Notes: a model not told the origin generated them from the letters alone. Shown: positions 1-8,933, counted from the first letter of the stretch. The stretch is 64,000 bases of DNA from Pseudooceanicola onchidii (GCF_004959925.1 NZ_SPUW01000002.1:62001-126000), one strand, 5' to 3'. Translations and numbers: made by a program.

Positions 1-98
1 TGGAATGTAGGGAAAGATACGGTCGATACAAAACCGCACGCGACTAAACCGGAAGCTAATGCTCCCGGCGCGCATTTTCGCTCCTCGATGAAACCGGG

Positions 99-518
99 CT
101 AATCGCTGCCTGGGGATCGCTCGAGGCCGCTCGCAGTCAGAGCCTTCCGGACACGCCGAGCCTCCGACAGCCGTTTATGCGCAGAAATGGAATCCAGAGA
201 AGCGAAGAAGCCGTGAACATGTTTCCCTTCCGGAAGGATGCGCCACCCCAAGGCCTCCAGCGCCTTCTCAAGGTCATGGCGAGCCTCTCTCCGGACTTCT
301 CGGGCTTCGCAGGAGGGCTCCACATGTGCGATGTCGAAGTCCTCGCACGAATAGTGCCGCTGGATCTCTACCCACCGCACTCTGCCGGGGCGCTCGACAT
401 CATACCAGCTGAGCACAGCGACGACATCCACCCGAAGCTGGGCGGCCGCCTTTGTCGTCCGCGCCATTTGCTCTTCCATCGACAGTTCGGGGCCCGAGTG
501 ATCTTTATCTTGCGGCAT
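99..518 (-). CDS. Unknown small protein, fifth gene of the Tn7-like operon
   Basis: This 139-residue soluble protein is not recognised. It overlaps the end of tniQ by 14 bp, so it is very probably co-translated with the transposition genes. It has a polar N-terminus, a central stretch rich in Trp/Tyr/His (about residues 38-60), and a strongly charged helical C-terminal half with many Arg/Glu. There is no signal peptide or membrane segment. In Tn7 the gene after the TniQ-family gene encodes a target-choice protein (TnsE, about 540 residues). This one is far smaller and shows no resemblance by eye, so only the position is suggestive. It could be an accessory targeting factor, a regulator, or the first cargo gene. 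Confidence 0.6.
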   Translation of the reverse strand: MPQDKDHSGPELSMEEQMARTTKAAAQLRVDVVAVLSWYDVERPGRVRWVEIQRHYSCEDFDIAHVEPSCEAREVRREARHDLEKALEALGWRILPEGKHVHGFFASLDSISAHKRLSEARRVRKALTASGLERSPGSD

Positions 519-2304
519 GTTCCAGCCTTTCGCCTACGTGCATGAGACGCGCGAAATGGGCGACGGAGAGCAGATGACCTCTCGCCGTTTTTCCGACGGT
601 TTTCGCACCAACCGGTGAAATGCCCCGTCCGGCGAGGCGCGAGATGAGAGCCCGGGATGTCGTTTGGCACTGTTCAGCAACATCCGCGAGCACGAGGTAT
701 TTCTGCTGGAACTGCGCGAGATCCTCTGGGGCGATCAGCCACGCATCAGCGCCGCCTACGCGACCTTGAGTAGACGGAAGTAGTCCCGCCGCGCACCAAT
801 GCGTAACACATTCCGGCCTCCAGCCTGTTATCTTCGCGACTTCTCCCGCAGTCATTGCGCTCGGTGCGCCTTGTGCAGCCAGCAGGTCCGAGATCTCCTT
901 TTCGGAGAACAGCGCATCGCCAAGACGCTGTCCGCTGTCGAAGTGGCGCGCATGGATAGTCCCTGATTTGATCGCCCGGAACACCGCCAGAAGTGCCTTT
1001 TTGTCAGTGGTCCTTCGTAGAGTCAGGTCGCGAAAGGCAATCGTCGGTTCTTCGATGTCCCAGGTCGGAGCCAGATTCTTTCGGATCACGAAAACCCTCC
1101 GGGTCAGGTCGTCCCGATCGAAGCCCCCCGCGACGCATGGATGACGAACATTGACATCGACCGCTGCCACGACATGCGCCTCGAGAAGCAGTTCGAACTG
1201 CTTTCGACCTACCCCCAGAAACTCGCGAGCCCGCGTCTTGTCGAGCATTTGCGACCGCAAGATGCGAGTGGCCTCGATATCCGAGCGCGCGACTATCGTG
1301 TGGACATGCCCAGTGCCGGATCGCGCCAACCGCCCGTTCATCTTGCCGGTCCTGACGGCATCGACAATCCGTTCCGCCCGGATACCCAACTTTTTTGCTC
1401 CTTCGGCTGCGCTCACCCATGCGCCTTCTCCGGAAGCGCCCGCCAACCGATACGCGTCCCCGCAGATAGCCCCAGCCATATGGAGGCAACGCTCTTGGAG
1501 AGCATCCGCGACGGATCCGGTCTGTTTCATCAGTCCTTGATACCAGGACCCCAGACGCGCCGCCGCCGTTTGCCCGTCCGCTTCCGGGGCATCCCAGAGG
1601 TCCTGCACATGACCATCGAATGCCGTCGGCCAGTCGAACAGCAGCGGTTCGACCGTGCCGATCATCTCGCGGGCTTCCGCTAAGGTTTTTGGAATACCGT
1701 CTTTTCCCGGCTTCCCGGTTCGCGTGGACCGCATCGCCGAAGCCAGGAACCACACCGTCCGTGCTACAGATCGGTCAGAGCCGCCCTCCAGGTCGAAACC
1801 GACGATATTTGCGGGGAGTCCCGCGATAGCACGAGAAATCTGGACTGCGCCGTCAGTCGCGAGGATCTGTGGAGCGTCAGCGTAGTGCGCTCCGCAAATG
1901 CAGCTCGCATGTCCGTCGTCCGTCACCCTCAGCGGGGACTCGCAGCCGGGGCAGGTCTCGAGCAGTTCTGTGCCGTGCACAGCGCATGCGGAAACAAGCG
2001 CGTGCCGCCATTCCTTGCGGCGCGGGCGACCCGCGGCGAGGCATGCCGGACAGACTGGGTCCGCGTGCATACGATGAAACCGCCAGTCCAATGCCGGGTC
2101 CGTCGGGCGGCTGCGCGGGAGGAGCGGTTCAAGGAGCTGGAACTCTACCCCCAGCGCCACAGCCAGGTTTTCTGCGTTTTCCACCAACGGCCGCCCATAA
2201 GGACAGCCAATGTCGGTAAGGAACCCGCCCAGGTCCGGATATCCCTCGGCATCGGAGAGACGCTTTAGAAATCCCAGGAAGCTTTCGTCGCGCTGGGGGA
2301 TCAT
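505..2304 (-). CDS. tniQ: TniQ/TnsD-family target-selection protein
   Basis: 599 residues. The N-terminal domain has the TniQ hallmark (DESFLGFLKRL near residue 7) followed by a zinc-binding region with Cys85-x2-Cys88, Cys107/His110, Cys118-x2-Cys121 and Cys135-x-Cys137. It should bind target DNA and recruit the TnsC ATPase. The length is closer to TnsD (about 500) than to the roughly 400-residue TniQ of CRISPR-associated elements. The C-terminal half (about 296-590) reads by eye as about five successive units, each helix, LG/TG turn, recognition helix, short wing and a closing D-L/D-I-type helix, around 296-345, 352-401, 424-476, 483-534 and 536-590. This resembles MerR/excisionase-type winged helices. 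It overlaps tnsC by 4 bp. Family call firm; the module count is my inference. Confidence 0.85.
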   Translation of the reverse strand: MIPQRDESFLGFLKRLSDAEGYPDLGGFLTDIGCPYGRPLVENAENLAVALGVEFQLLEPLLPRSRPTDPALDWRFHRMHADPVCPACLAAGRPRRKEWRHALVSACAVHGTELLETCPGCESPLRVTDDGHASCICGAHYADAPQILATDGAVQISRAIAGLPANIVGFDLEGGSDRSVARTVWFLASAMRSTRTGKPGKDGIPKTLAEAREMIGTVEPLLFDWPTAFDGHVQDLWDAPEADGQTAAARLGSWYQGLMKQTGSVADALQERCLHMAGAICGDAYRLAGASGEGAWVSAAEGAKKLGIRAERIVDAVRTGKMNGRLARSGTGHVHTIVARSDIEATRILRSQMLDKTRAREFLGVGRKQFELLLEAHVVAAVDVNVRHPCVAGGFDRDDLTRRVFVIRKNLAPTWDIEEPTIAFRDLTLRRTTDKKALLAVFRAIKSGTIHARHFDSGQRLGDALFSEKEISDLLAAQGAPSAMTAGEVAKITGWRPECVTHWCAAGLLPSTQGRVGGADAWLIAPEDLAQFQQKYLVLADVAEQCQTTSRALISRLAGRGISPVGAKTVGKTARGHLLSVAHFARLMHVGERLEHAAR

Positions 2305-3290
2305 GCCGCCGTGACCTCGTCTTCGGCATGCTGGAATACATGCAGTTCATTGGCGGAGTTCGGATTGGGCAAGCGAAGGCCCGCGTCCCGCATGACCATG
2401 GCATAAGATCTCGCCAGGACGGTGTCCTGTGGCACCTCGGGCCCGAAAATCGCCGGCATATCGGAAGACGTTTGGAGGCGCGTGGACGCTCCCTTTTGCA
2501 GGTCCTGACGCAACAACACTTCCAACGTGAGACGGCTCTTCAGGGCCGCTTCGATCAGCTCTACGACCAATCCGACCCGCCCCCCGGTCGCGGCATAGAG
2601 ACGCCGCGTCATATCGAGTGGATCGAATTCCAGCTCGATACCCACGTCCGCCAGATGGTCGAATATCGAGTAGGTCACCGCGACGAATTCTTGCCGGTCC
2701 TCTTGGTCTGACCACCGATAAGGCAACAGATAGATCGACGCCATCGAACGCGCCGAAAGCTGTTCATTCTGATCGATGAGCCTCTGAAATTTGGGCAAGC
2801 CTGTCAGGATCACGACGGCTCCGGATTGATCAATGACCGTCTTGATGTGATCCGCTGCGCCCCTCCTGGTGAGGTTTGCGCCTGGTTCGGCACAGTGGCT
2901 GCATTCGTCGAGCACGATATATTTGATACCGCGCTGATAAATGAGCTCCTGGACCCGATCCTGGAGCACCGCCAGCTTGGTGTTCGGAGCGACCCGCGCG
3001 CCCATCGCTCGGATGATCGCCGCATAGATTTCTGCGTCGTTTGGTTTCGGACGGATGAATCCTTGAATTAGATCCGGCGTCGGCAACATGTAACCCGGAC
3101 CAGCGCTTTCAGTGACCAGCTCATTGCAGATCGCCTCGACCAGATCTGTCTTGCCTACCCGCGTCGGTCCGAGCAACGGAATGCAAGTCCCGTGAACGCC
3201 CGCGAGCTTGATCGCGTCCCGCAGCGCAGCCATCGCGGCATCATACCGTGCATGGGAAATTCGAAGGTTCTTCAACGGTGCTTCGAGCAT
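2301..3290 (-). CDS. tnsC: TnsC/TniB-family AAA+ ATPase, transposition regulator
   Basis: 329 residues. Walker A is GPTRVGKT (residues 41-48) and Walker B is YIVLDECSH (about 124-132), the pattern of the TniB/TnsC AAA+ family. It should polymerise on target DNA in an ATP-dependent way and bridge the TniQ target complex with the TnsAB transposase. The length fits TniB (about 300) better than Tn7 TnsC (555), so the long TnsA-binding tail of Tn7 TnsC is reduced here. It starts 5 bp after tnsB and its stop overlaps the tniQ start by 4 bp, indicating one transcript with coupled translation. Confidence 0.9.
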   Translation of the reverse strand: MLEAPLKNLRISHARYDAAMAALRDAIKLAGVHGTCIPLLGPTRVGKTDLVEAICNELVTESAGPGYMLPTPDLIQGFIRPKPNDAEIYAAIIRAMGARVAPNTKLAVLQDRVQELIYQRGIKYIVLDECSHCAEPGANLTRRGAADHIKTVIDQSGAVVILTGLPKFQRLIDQNEQLSARSMASIYLLPYRWSDQEDRQEFVAVTYSIFDHLADVGIELEFDPLDMTRRLYAATGGRVGLVVELIEAALKSRLTLEVLLRQDLQKGASTRLQTSSDMPAIFGPEVPQDTVLARSYAMVMRDAGLRLPNPNSANELHVFQHAEDEVTAA

Positions 3291-3295
3291 GTGTG

Positions 3296-5227
3296 TCAGC
3301 CTCGCATTGTTATTTTGTTGCGTTTTGTGGGGATTTGGACCGGCAGCATCGCCACCGCCGGTTCGATGGGATTGTCCTGCACCACACGCGTTGAACTTTT
3401 CCGGACGATTTCCTTGTCCCTGTGGACCCGCCGCGCCTCTTCGCCGGCCTTTGCCATCTTCGACTTCTTCTTGCGGGGGGCGTGGTGCATGCCCTCGACA
3501 AGTGCTGCCAGCGCTTCATGCGCGGAGAAGTAGTCCTCCGGCTTTCGGCGGTTCGCCGCCAGAATGCGATCTCGTTCCGCCGCGGTCAGGGGTGGCATTT
3601 CGGGGTTCTTGCAAGGGACTGTAATGGCCTTGCCCGTATCGGGATGCACCACGATCACCGTTCGAATGTCCCCGGGGTTCGTCCAGACGTCCAGCTGGAC
3701 TGTATTCGGATTATTGCGGTGAATCTGTGCCAGGTCCCACGACCAGTATTGCACGCGGCCCACCTCAATGCCGTAATGGAACAGGCAACGCTTTTCGCGG
3801 ACACAATAGAACATCTGGATGAGCTCGTTCCGGCTCAGCGGCTCGGGCACATGTGCCAAGGTCAGAAGTCGCTTCCAGCTTTCGGTCGGCGACTCCGAAC
3901 GCCGGAGCGGCGACTGAACGCTGCGTCGAGGCAGCCTGCCATAAATATCGAAACGCCAGCGCTGAAGCATGCTCGCGAAGTCTTCGAAGGTCAGGCACGC
4001 CTCATCTATCGCCTTCGCCGTTCGTGTCTGGGCGGGCATCAACTGCGTCTGTGTTGTGCCAGGCAACGTAGTCACAAAGGTCTTCAACGTTCTCATCCCG
4101 CGTTCCACAAACGGCTTTTTCTCCGGATGACCGGGGATATTTTTCTGGAGTTCGACGCCCGTTACTTCCAGCAGCCGTTTTATGATTTCGCCGCCGTTCT
4201 CCGACCCCTGATCCGCCACAACCGTCAGCGGATTCCCTTTCACTCGAACGCGGTTTTGGATTCCATGGAGGTCGAAGAAGGCATCATCAGGCCCTGTCAT
4301 TGCCTCGAATAGCGCGGCTACGGTCGACGCACCGGTTGGCGGCGCGAGCGATACCACCTGACCGACGATAAAACCGGTTGCTGCATCGACCACGATCGTT
4401 ACCCAGGGCCGGACGAGGTTGCCTTCGTATACGACGAAAATATCCGCTTGAGTGGAGTCGATCTCCAGCCGGTCAAAAGCATAGTCGACCTTTTGAAACC
4501 TGCCTGCTTGTCGGAGCAACGGGCGTGCAGCTTTCGCTCCCATTCGAGACTTCAGAGCATCCTCGTGGACGACATAGTCGCGAATGATCGCTTCTACCGA
4601 TTTCCGTCCACATGCTTCGGGTTTGCGACCGTCCGAAATGCATTTTTTTGTGTATTTTTCGCGCGCTGTATTTGCCACGTAGGTGACAGTTACCGCATCC
4701 GACCTCAGGAAATGGTTTTCTATGACGTCGAGAACGATTTCCTCGAATAGTTCATCATGGCGCGGCTCAAAGTATCCTGAGTTGGCCGACCGCCCGTCCA
4801 CAAGACCGATGTGACCTTTCAGATGGACCCGCTTTCGCCAATTCTGGATCGTGCGGACTGCCGGCATCTCGGCCGCGTAAGATGCGAACCTCTCATCCAG
4901 TTTTAGTTGCTTCTGGGTTTGCTCGATAACCTGAGGCCATTTCATCCCCTCGGACTGGAAGCCTTCAACGAGCTCGAGGAGGCGTTTGCGATAAGACGCT
5001 TCGACCTTCTCCTCAGGGCTCAAGACACGCCCCTCAAATTCAGGTTCCTGGCCGTCGGACACGTCACCACGTGAAATCGCATCGTGGAACTCCTCCAGCG
5101 TGATCTCCGACTGATGACTGTCCAATTCAATGCAGACAGCAGGTCGACCGGAAACGCGCCCAATGACCCTGTAGATTTCGCCATCCAATCGCAGATGACG
5201 CCCGTCGACTTTCTGAACAACGGTCAT
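3296..5227 (-). CDS. tnsB: TnsB/TniA-family DDE transposase
   Basis: 643 residues. The retroviral-integrase-like core shows the catalytic triad: Asp257 (in LEIDST), Asp339 (in VADQGSENGG) and Glu375 (in FVERGM), followed by a Mu-transposase-type C-terminal beta-barrel region. The N-terminal about 230 residues contain helix-turn-helix-like segments expected to bind the transposon end repeats, such as RTIQNWRKRV near residue 125. It catalyses 3'-end cleavage and strand transfer. It overlaps tnsA by 4 bp (ATGA). Length and residues look intact, so the enzyme is likely functional. Confidence 0.93.
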   Translation of the reverse strand: MTVVQKVDGRHLRLDGEIYRVIGRVSGRPAVCIELDSHQSEITLEEFHDAISRGDVSDGQEPEFEGRVLSPEEKVEASYRKRLLELVEGFQSEGMKWPQVIEQTQKQLKLDERFASYAAEMPAVRTIQNWRKRVHLKGHIGLVDGRSANSGYFEPRHDELFEEIVLDVIENHFLRSDAVTVTYVANTAREKYTKKCISDGRKPEACGRKSVEAIIRDYVVHEDALKSRMGAKAARPLLRQAGRFQKVDYAFDRLEIDSTQADIFVVYEGNLVRPWVTIVVDAATGFIVGQVVSLAPPTGASTVAALFEAMTGPDDAFFDLHGIQNRVRVKGNPLTVVADQGSENGGEIIKRLLEVTGVELQKNIPGHPEKKPFVERGMRTLKTFVTTLPGTTQTQLMPAQTRTAKAIDEACLTFEDFASMLQRWRFDIYGRLPRRSVQSPLRRSESPTESWKRLLTLAHVPEPLSRNELIQMFYCVREKRCLFHYGIEVGRVQYWSWDLAQIHRNNPNTVQLDVWTNPGDIRTVIVVHPDTGKAITVPCKNPEMPPLTAAERDRILAANRRKPEDYFSAHEALAALVEGMHHAPRKKKSKMAKAGEEARRVHRDKEIVRKSSTRVVQDNPIEPAVAMLPVQIPTKRNKITMRG

Positions 5228-5931
5228 AGCGGAAGCACCTCAAGATGTGCGGTCGACCCCGCCGAAGGCATGAGGACGGTCCGGTCATTGAACGGTTTCT
5301 GATCCAGTGTTGCTGCCAAGTAGCCTTCGCGGATCGCGGTATAGACGCTGTTCCTGCTAAACCCGAGGTCTTCGATTTCTCGAAAAAGAAGACTGCTCGG
5401 GCAGTCATCGATCAGCCAAGAGCGCTGCTCAGCGCTCAGAGGAACTGTCGGCGACACTTTCAGAGTCCGGAGATTGCGCTGAAGCGGTCGCGGCAGCATG
5501 CCTTCGGTGACTATCGCATACCGGTGACCGTAGTCGGCCATCGCGATAGGAACTGCACTGAAAGTCGGATGCCGCTGGAGGAACCGGGTATGCTTGCTTT
5601 CGACGAAGACCTTTGAACCGTCGACGAGTTCCAACAGGAAATCCGGTGTATAGCACCAAGGCCTGTAGCGGGTTCCACGCACGGCATCCATGAGAGCCTG
5701 TTTCGAAGGGTAGGCGTCGCCAGTATTGAGATCGAACGTGCATGGCTGCGGACGGACGCGGCGCACCCGGGGATCGAGATCTGCCGCGATCAGGGTGATC
5801 GACTCGAGTTCACTCTCCGTGTCAACGATCCCGAAAGCTTTGCTGGAGGTCTGACGGTTAACCTTCTTTTGCAACCCTCTCCTGTAAATCGTGCGTGCTG
5901 GATCGTTGTATTTGTCGTCGTCGCCCATCAT
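5224..5931 (-). CDS. tnsA: TnsA-family endonuclease
   Basis: 235 residues. A restriction-endonuclease-like core is visible: acidic residues in TESELES (39-43), Asp97 in YTPDFLLEL, and Glu111-Ser-Lys113 in VFVESKH, matching the E...D...(Q/E)xK arrangement of TnsA. The C-terminal part has a winged-helix-like stretch (FREIEDLGFSRNSVYTAIREGYL, about 185-207). TnsA cuts the 5' ends so that the element moves by cut-and-paste. It is the first gene of the operon; the minus-strand TATATTAT-like stretch about 110 bp upstream could be its -10 element. Confidence 0.85.
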   Translation of the reverse strand: MMGDDDKYNDPARTIYRRGLQKKVNRQTSSKAFGIVDTESELESITLIAADLDPRVRRVRPQPCTFDLNTGDAYPSKQALMDAVRGTRYRPWCYTPDFLLELVDGSKVFVESKHTRFLQRHPTFSAVPIAMADYGHRYAIVTEGMLPRPLQRNLRTLKVSPTVPLSAEQRSWLIDDCPSSLLFREIEDLGFSRNSVYTAIREGYLAATLDQKPFNDRTVLMPSAGSTAHLEVLPL

Positions 5932-6124
5932 TTCTTCGCCCCTTCAGTTGATCGGAATCGTTCTCGTGGGCGAATGAGGCAACGCGTAGGCACAAATTCT
6001 ACCAAAATATAACGGAGGCAAAATTTCTGTTAAGCATCAGAAAGTACACAATAATATACATACTTTTTCTTGATTTCGACGATAAAAATCCAGAAACGTC
6101 TTTTCTAAGATGATGTCCTGCTTT
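5932..6124. other. AT-rich transposon end and tnsA promoter region
   Basis: This non-coding stretch is clearly richer in A/T than both neighbours, especially around 6000-6125, as is usual for a transposon end that carries transposase binding sites and the promoter of the transposition operon. Short TGATTT-type motifs recur near 6072 and 6150, but they are too weak to be called TnsB sites. Confidence 0.45.
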
Positions 6125-6154
6125 AATCACATAGCCCTATAGGGCTATGTGATT
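6125..6154. repeat. 30-bp perfect palindrome
   Basis: A perfect inverted repeat without spacer: each arm is AATCACATAGCCCTA or its complement. It sits about 10 bp inside the proposed transposon terminus. There is no strong T-run on either side (GATTTTCGG on the plus side), so a terminator role is possible but not typical. A site for a dimeric protein is also possible. Confidence 0.8.
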
Positions 6155-6447
6155 TTCGGTCGACAGATTTGCGGAATTGCCTGATTCTGTCTGAAAGACT
6201 CGGGTCAACCCTGAAAGGCGGCCGACAAGCCCGGGAATTCCCAGGACTCCAAGGTCGATGTGGCTCGACCGACGGCGAAATGCTATACTGATGCTGTCAA
6301 GCTACGCTTGACGATCGTTGTGCGTGTGGCAGAAGCGTTGGACTATGGAGCAGATTGTTCTGGGTTTCCCGGTGCCAGGCAGCTGGCATAAGCCACTGGA
6401 AGACCAAGGAGCCGAAGGCGGCAAGAGTAAGTAGTCCGCGGCAGTTA

Positions 6448-6663
6448 ATGAACGGGCGTCGGACCTGCTACAAAAACTCGATGGTGGAAGCGTTCTTCAA
6501 CACCATCAAATCGGAGCTGATCTGGCCGGTTGCATGGCAATCCCGCCAGCCGGCGGAAAACGTTATCGCCAGATACATCCACGTGCACCTCTCCCCCATC
6601 AGGCCACATTCCTTGCTCGGCTACCAGAGCCCTAACTCATTCGCGCGGAAGGCAAGGAAGTGA
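6448..6663 (+). pseudogene. IS3-family transposase (OrfB) C-terminal remnant
   Basis: The frame encodes CYKNSMVEAFFNTIKSELIW and then ARYIHV...RPHSLLGYQSP, the C-terminal hallmark of IS3-family OrfB integrases, including the Glu of the DDE triad in MVEAFF. The first two catalytic Asp residues, the helix-turn-helix OrfA and the terminal inverted repeats are not visible. The surrounding 6230-6440 has no recognisable transposase sequence. Only about 70 codons survive, so this is a dead fragment marking an older insertion next to the Tn7-like element. Confidence 0.8.
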
Positions 6664-6817
6664 GCTAAACGCTCTCCACCGAAGCCGGACAAGTCCAAAT
6701 TGCGTCGTCAGCTTTGCAAGACATCGGGCCCGCGATTGAGCCTCTCGGAGGACACAGCGACAGCTCTGCCGTTCAGCCTCTGGAGTTCGCAGTTCGCTAC
6801 GCCCTAATAGGAATTCG

Positions 6818-7594
6818 TTATTCAAATTCCGCTTGTTCGCCCAACACTGTCTCTGAAAGCACCTCGGCGGCTTCGAGCAGATGCGGCACGAAGTTCGATA
6901 GCTTGCCGAATGAAACCCTCGCCGTGGGCACGGACACGCCGAGGCAGGCGATCAGATCGCCTTTGGGCGTCACGATTGGAACTGCGCAGCCGACGACGCC
7001 TGAAACGAACTCTTCGTTCGACGCGGCCCACCCCTGCCTCTTTGTCTGGTTCAGGACCGTCATCAGGTCCTCGTGGTCGGTTACTGTGTTGGGCGTGTAT
7101 CGAACCAGCTCGAGTGAATTGACAAGCTTCTCCCGGGCCCGCGTTGGCATCAGGCTGAGGTAGATCTTGCCCGTCGACGTGCAATGAAGCGGCGCATCGC
7201 TCCCCGGGTCAAATTGCAGCCCCTGCACGCTCGCCACTCGAACGCTATCGACATAAACGACGCGGTTGTTTCGGACCAAACCTATTTCGCACTGCTCACC
7301 TATCTTCTCAGAAAGCGACTGAAGAACGGCATGGCGGCGCGCTGTTCGGAAAGAGGTGCTGATGGTTTTCGCCGCGAGCGTGACCAATTGGTTCCCTACC
7401 GTGAACCTCTTGGTGCCAAGCGCGCGCTGCAAGAGCATCCGCGCCTCCAAGTTGCCTACAAGACGGTGCGCTGACGGAAGTGGGATATCGAGTTCCTCGG
7501 CGATCTCCGATATGGCCAGAGGCTTCTTGCTCTGCGCCACGACATTCAGGATCGCGAAGACCCGGTCGATCGGTGAATCTGCATCACGAGTCAT
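6818..7594 (-). CDS. IclR-family transcriptional regulator
   Basis: 258 residues, normal for the family. The N-terminal winged helix-turn-helix (residues about 8-65, with AISEIAEELDIPLPSAHRLVGNLEA) is followed by the IclR effector-binding domain (about 80-250). It is probably the local regulator of the upstream aminotransferase-gltIJKL-aspA-formaldehyde dehydrogenase operon, from which it is separated by 158 bp. A possible operator lies just upstream at 7612-7626, with a near copy in front of the aminotransferase gene. The effector cannot be read from the sequence. Confidence 0.9.
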   Translation of the reverse strand: MTRDADSPIDRVFAILNVVAQSKKPLAISEIAEELDIPLPSAHRLVGNLEARMLLQRALGTKRFTVGNQLVTLAAKTISTSFRTARRHAVLQSLSEKIGEQCEIGLVRNNRVVYVDSVRVASVQGLQFDPGSDAPLHCTSTGKIYLSLMPTRAREKLVNSLELVRYTPNTVTDHEDLMTVLNQTKRQGWAASNEEFVSGVVGCAVPIVTPKGDLIACLGVSVPTARVSFGKLSNFVPHLLEAAEVLSETVLGEQAEFE

Positions 7595-7611
7595 TCTGTA
7601 TGTCCTGAATT

Positions 7612-7626
7612 CTCTTTATTCGATAC
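7612..7626. promoter_or_regulatory. Candidate IclR operator, copy 1
   Basis: CTCTTTATTCGATAC lies 18 bp upstream of the iclR start. It matches 11 of 15 positions with CTCGATAAACGATAC at 14796-14810, upstream of the aminotransferase operon. Shared sequence before both transcription units suggests a common regulator, most simply IclR itself. Confidence 0.4.
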
Positions 7627-7752
7627 AATGACTTCCGATTATAGAGAAATCAATAGCGCCTCCATGAACCCGACGTGAACTCATCTTTGGTGGCGTGCCG
7701 CGCGACCCCAGAACGAATTGGCCTGTTGGGCCGCGCGGTTTCGAAGGCCAGC

Positions 7753-8880
7753 TTAGAACTCGACGACTGCCCTGATCGACTTGCCCTCGTGCATGAGATC
7801 GAAGCCATGGTTGATCTGATCAAGGGTCAATTTGTGCGTGATCATCGCGTCGATCTCGATCTTGCCGTCCATATACCAGTCGACGAACTTGGGAACGTCA
7901 GTCCGCCCTTTGGCACCGCCAAAGGCCGTGCCCTTCCAGACGCGTCCGGTCACGAGCTGGAAGGGGCGTGTCGAGATTTCGGCTCCCGCCGGGGCAACGC
8001 CGATGATCACCGATACGCCCCAGCCGCGGTGCGAGCATTCCAGCGCGTCACGCATGACGCTAACGTTGCCGGTCGCGTCGAAGGAGTAGTCGACGCCGCC
8101 AATCTGGTCCGCGCCGCGCTTGGTGAGATTGACGATCTCCTGCACCGTGTTCTCGACCTTCGAGGGGTTCACGAAGTGGGTCATGCCGAATTTCTTCGCC
8201 ATCTCGGCCTTGTCGTCGTTCAGGTCGACGCCGATGATCATGTCCGCACCGGCCATGCGCAGCCCCTGGATAACATTGAGTCCGATGCCGCCCAATCCGA
8301 ACACGGCAGCGGTCGATCCGATCTCGACACCCGCGGTATTGATCACCGCGCCGATGCCGGTCGTCACACCGCAGCCGATGTAGCAGATCTTGTCGAAGGG
8401 GGCGTCGTCGCGGACCTTGGCCAGCGCGATTTCGGGCATGACCGTGTGGTTTGCGAAGGTCGAGCACCCCATGTAGTGGTAGATCGGGGTGCCATCCAGC
8501 ATCGAGAAACGGGTGGTGCCGTCCGGCATCAGACCTTTACCCTGGGTGTTGCGGATTGCGGTGCAGAGGTTGGTCTTGCCCGACAGGCAGGACGGACATT
8601 CCCGACATTCGGGGGTGTAAAGAGGTATCACGTGGTCGCCCGGTTTCAGGGTGGTCACGCCCTCTCCGACCTCGACGACGATGCCGGCCCCTTCATGTCC
8701 GAGGATGCAAGGAAAGATGCCTTCAGGGTCGGCGCCCGATCGCGTGAATTCGTCCGTGTGGCACAGGCCGGTAGCCTTGATCTCAACCAGAACCTCTCCG
8801 GCTTTCGGGCCATCAAGTTCGACTTCCATGATCTCGAGGGGCTTCCCGGCCGCAACGGCGACAGCAGCTTTGGTGCGCAT
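7753..8880 (-). CDS. frmA: S-(hydroxymethyl)glutathione dehydrogenase / class III alcohol dehydrogenase
   Basis: 375 residues from the ATG at 8880; a longer in-frame extension to 9135 overlaps aspA and is not credible. Catalytic zinc ligands Cys40 and His62, the structural zinc cluster Cys92/95/98/106 and a GLGGIG dinucleotide-binding turn mark the class III family. It oxidises S-hydroxymethylglutathione (formed from formaldehyde and glutathione) with NAD and usually also reduces S-nitrosoglutathione. It lies 53 bp after aspA and reads as the last structural gene of the operon. The pairing with an acidic amino-acid uptake system is unusual and suggests that the pathway releases formaldehyde, or that the gene was recruited for detoxification. 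Confidence 0.93.
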   Translation of the reverse strand: MRTKAAVAVAAGKPLEIMEVELDGPKAGEVLVEIKATGLCHTDEFTRSGADPEGIFPCILGHEGAGIVVEVGEGVTTLKPGDHVIPLYTPECRECPSCLSGKTNLCTAIRNTQGKGLMPDGTTRFSMLDGTPIYHYMGCSTFANHTVMPEIALAKVRDDAPFDKICYIGCGVTTGIGAVINTAGVEIGSTAAVFGLGGIGLNVIQGLRMAGADMIIGVDLNDDKAEMAKKFGMTHFVNPSKVENTVQEIVNLTKRGADQIGGVDYSFDATGNVSVMRDALECSHRGWGVSVIIGVAPAGAEISTRPFQLVTGRVWKGTAFGGAKGRTDVPKFVDWYMDGKIEIDAMITHKLTLDQINHGFDLMHEGKSIRAVVEF

Positions 8881-8933
8881 GGTTTTTCCTTCATGTCTTG
8901 AGTATTTGAGAGTGTCGGCGGTGCCGAACCAGG

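Larger units (their letters stand above)
1..6164. mobile_element. Tn7-like transposon, partial (one end plus core transposition operon)
   Basis: Four core Tn7-type genes (tnsA, tnsB, tnsC, tniQ) and one extra gene lie head to tail on the minus strand with overlaps or a 5-bp gap, as in Tn7 where tnsABCDE is read inward from one end. The presence of TnsA predicts cut-and-paste rather than replicative movement. The right boundary is an inference: after tnsA the DNA turns AT-rich, then a TGTCGAC-type terminus (read on the minus strand) occurs at about 6164. I could not identify repeated TnsB sites with confidence, and the second end is outside the window, so target duplication cannot be checked. 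No Cas genes or CRISPR are present, so this is not a CRISPR-associated transposon in the visible part. Confidence 0.75.

Noticed and set aside
1-6164. CRISPR-associated transposon
   Set aside because: TniQ and TnsABC are present, but no Cas6/7/8/5 or Cas12k gene and no CRISPR repeat are visible; the long TniQ is more like TnsD.
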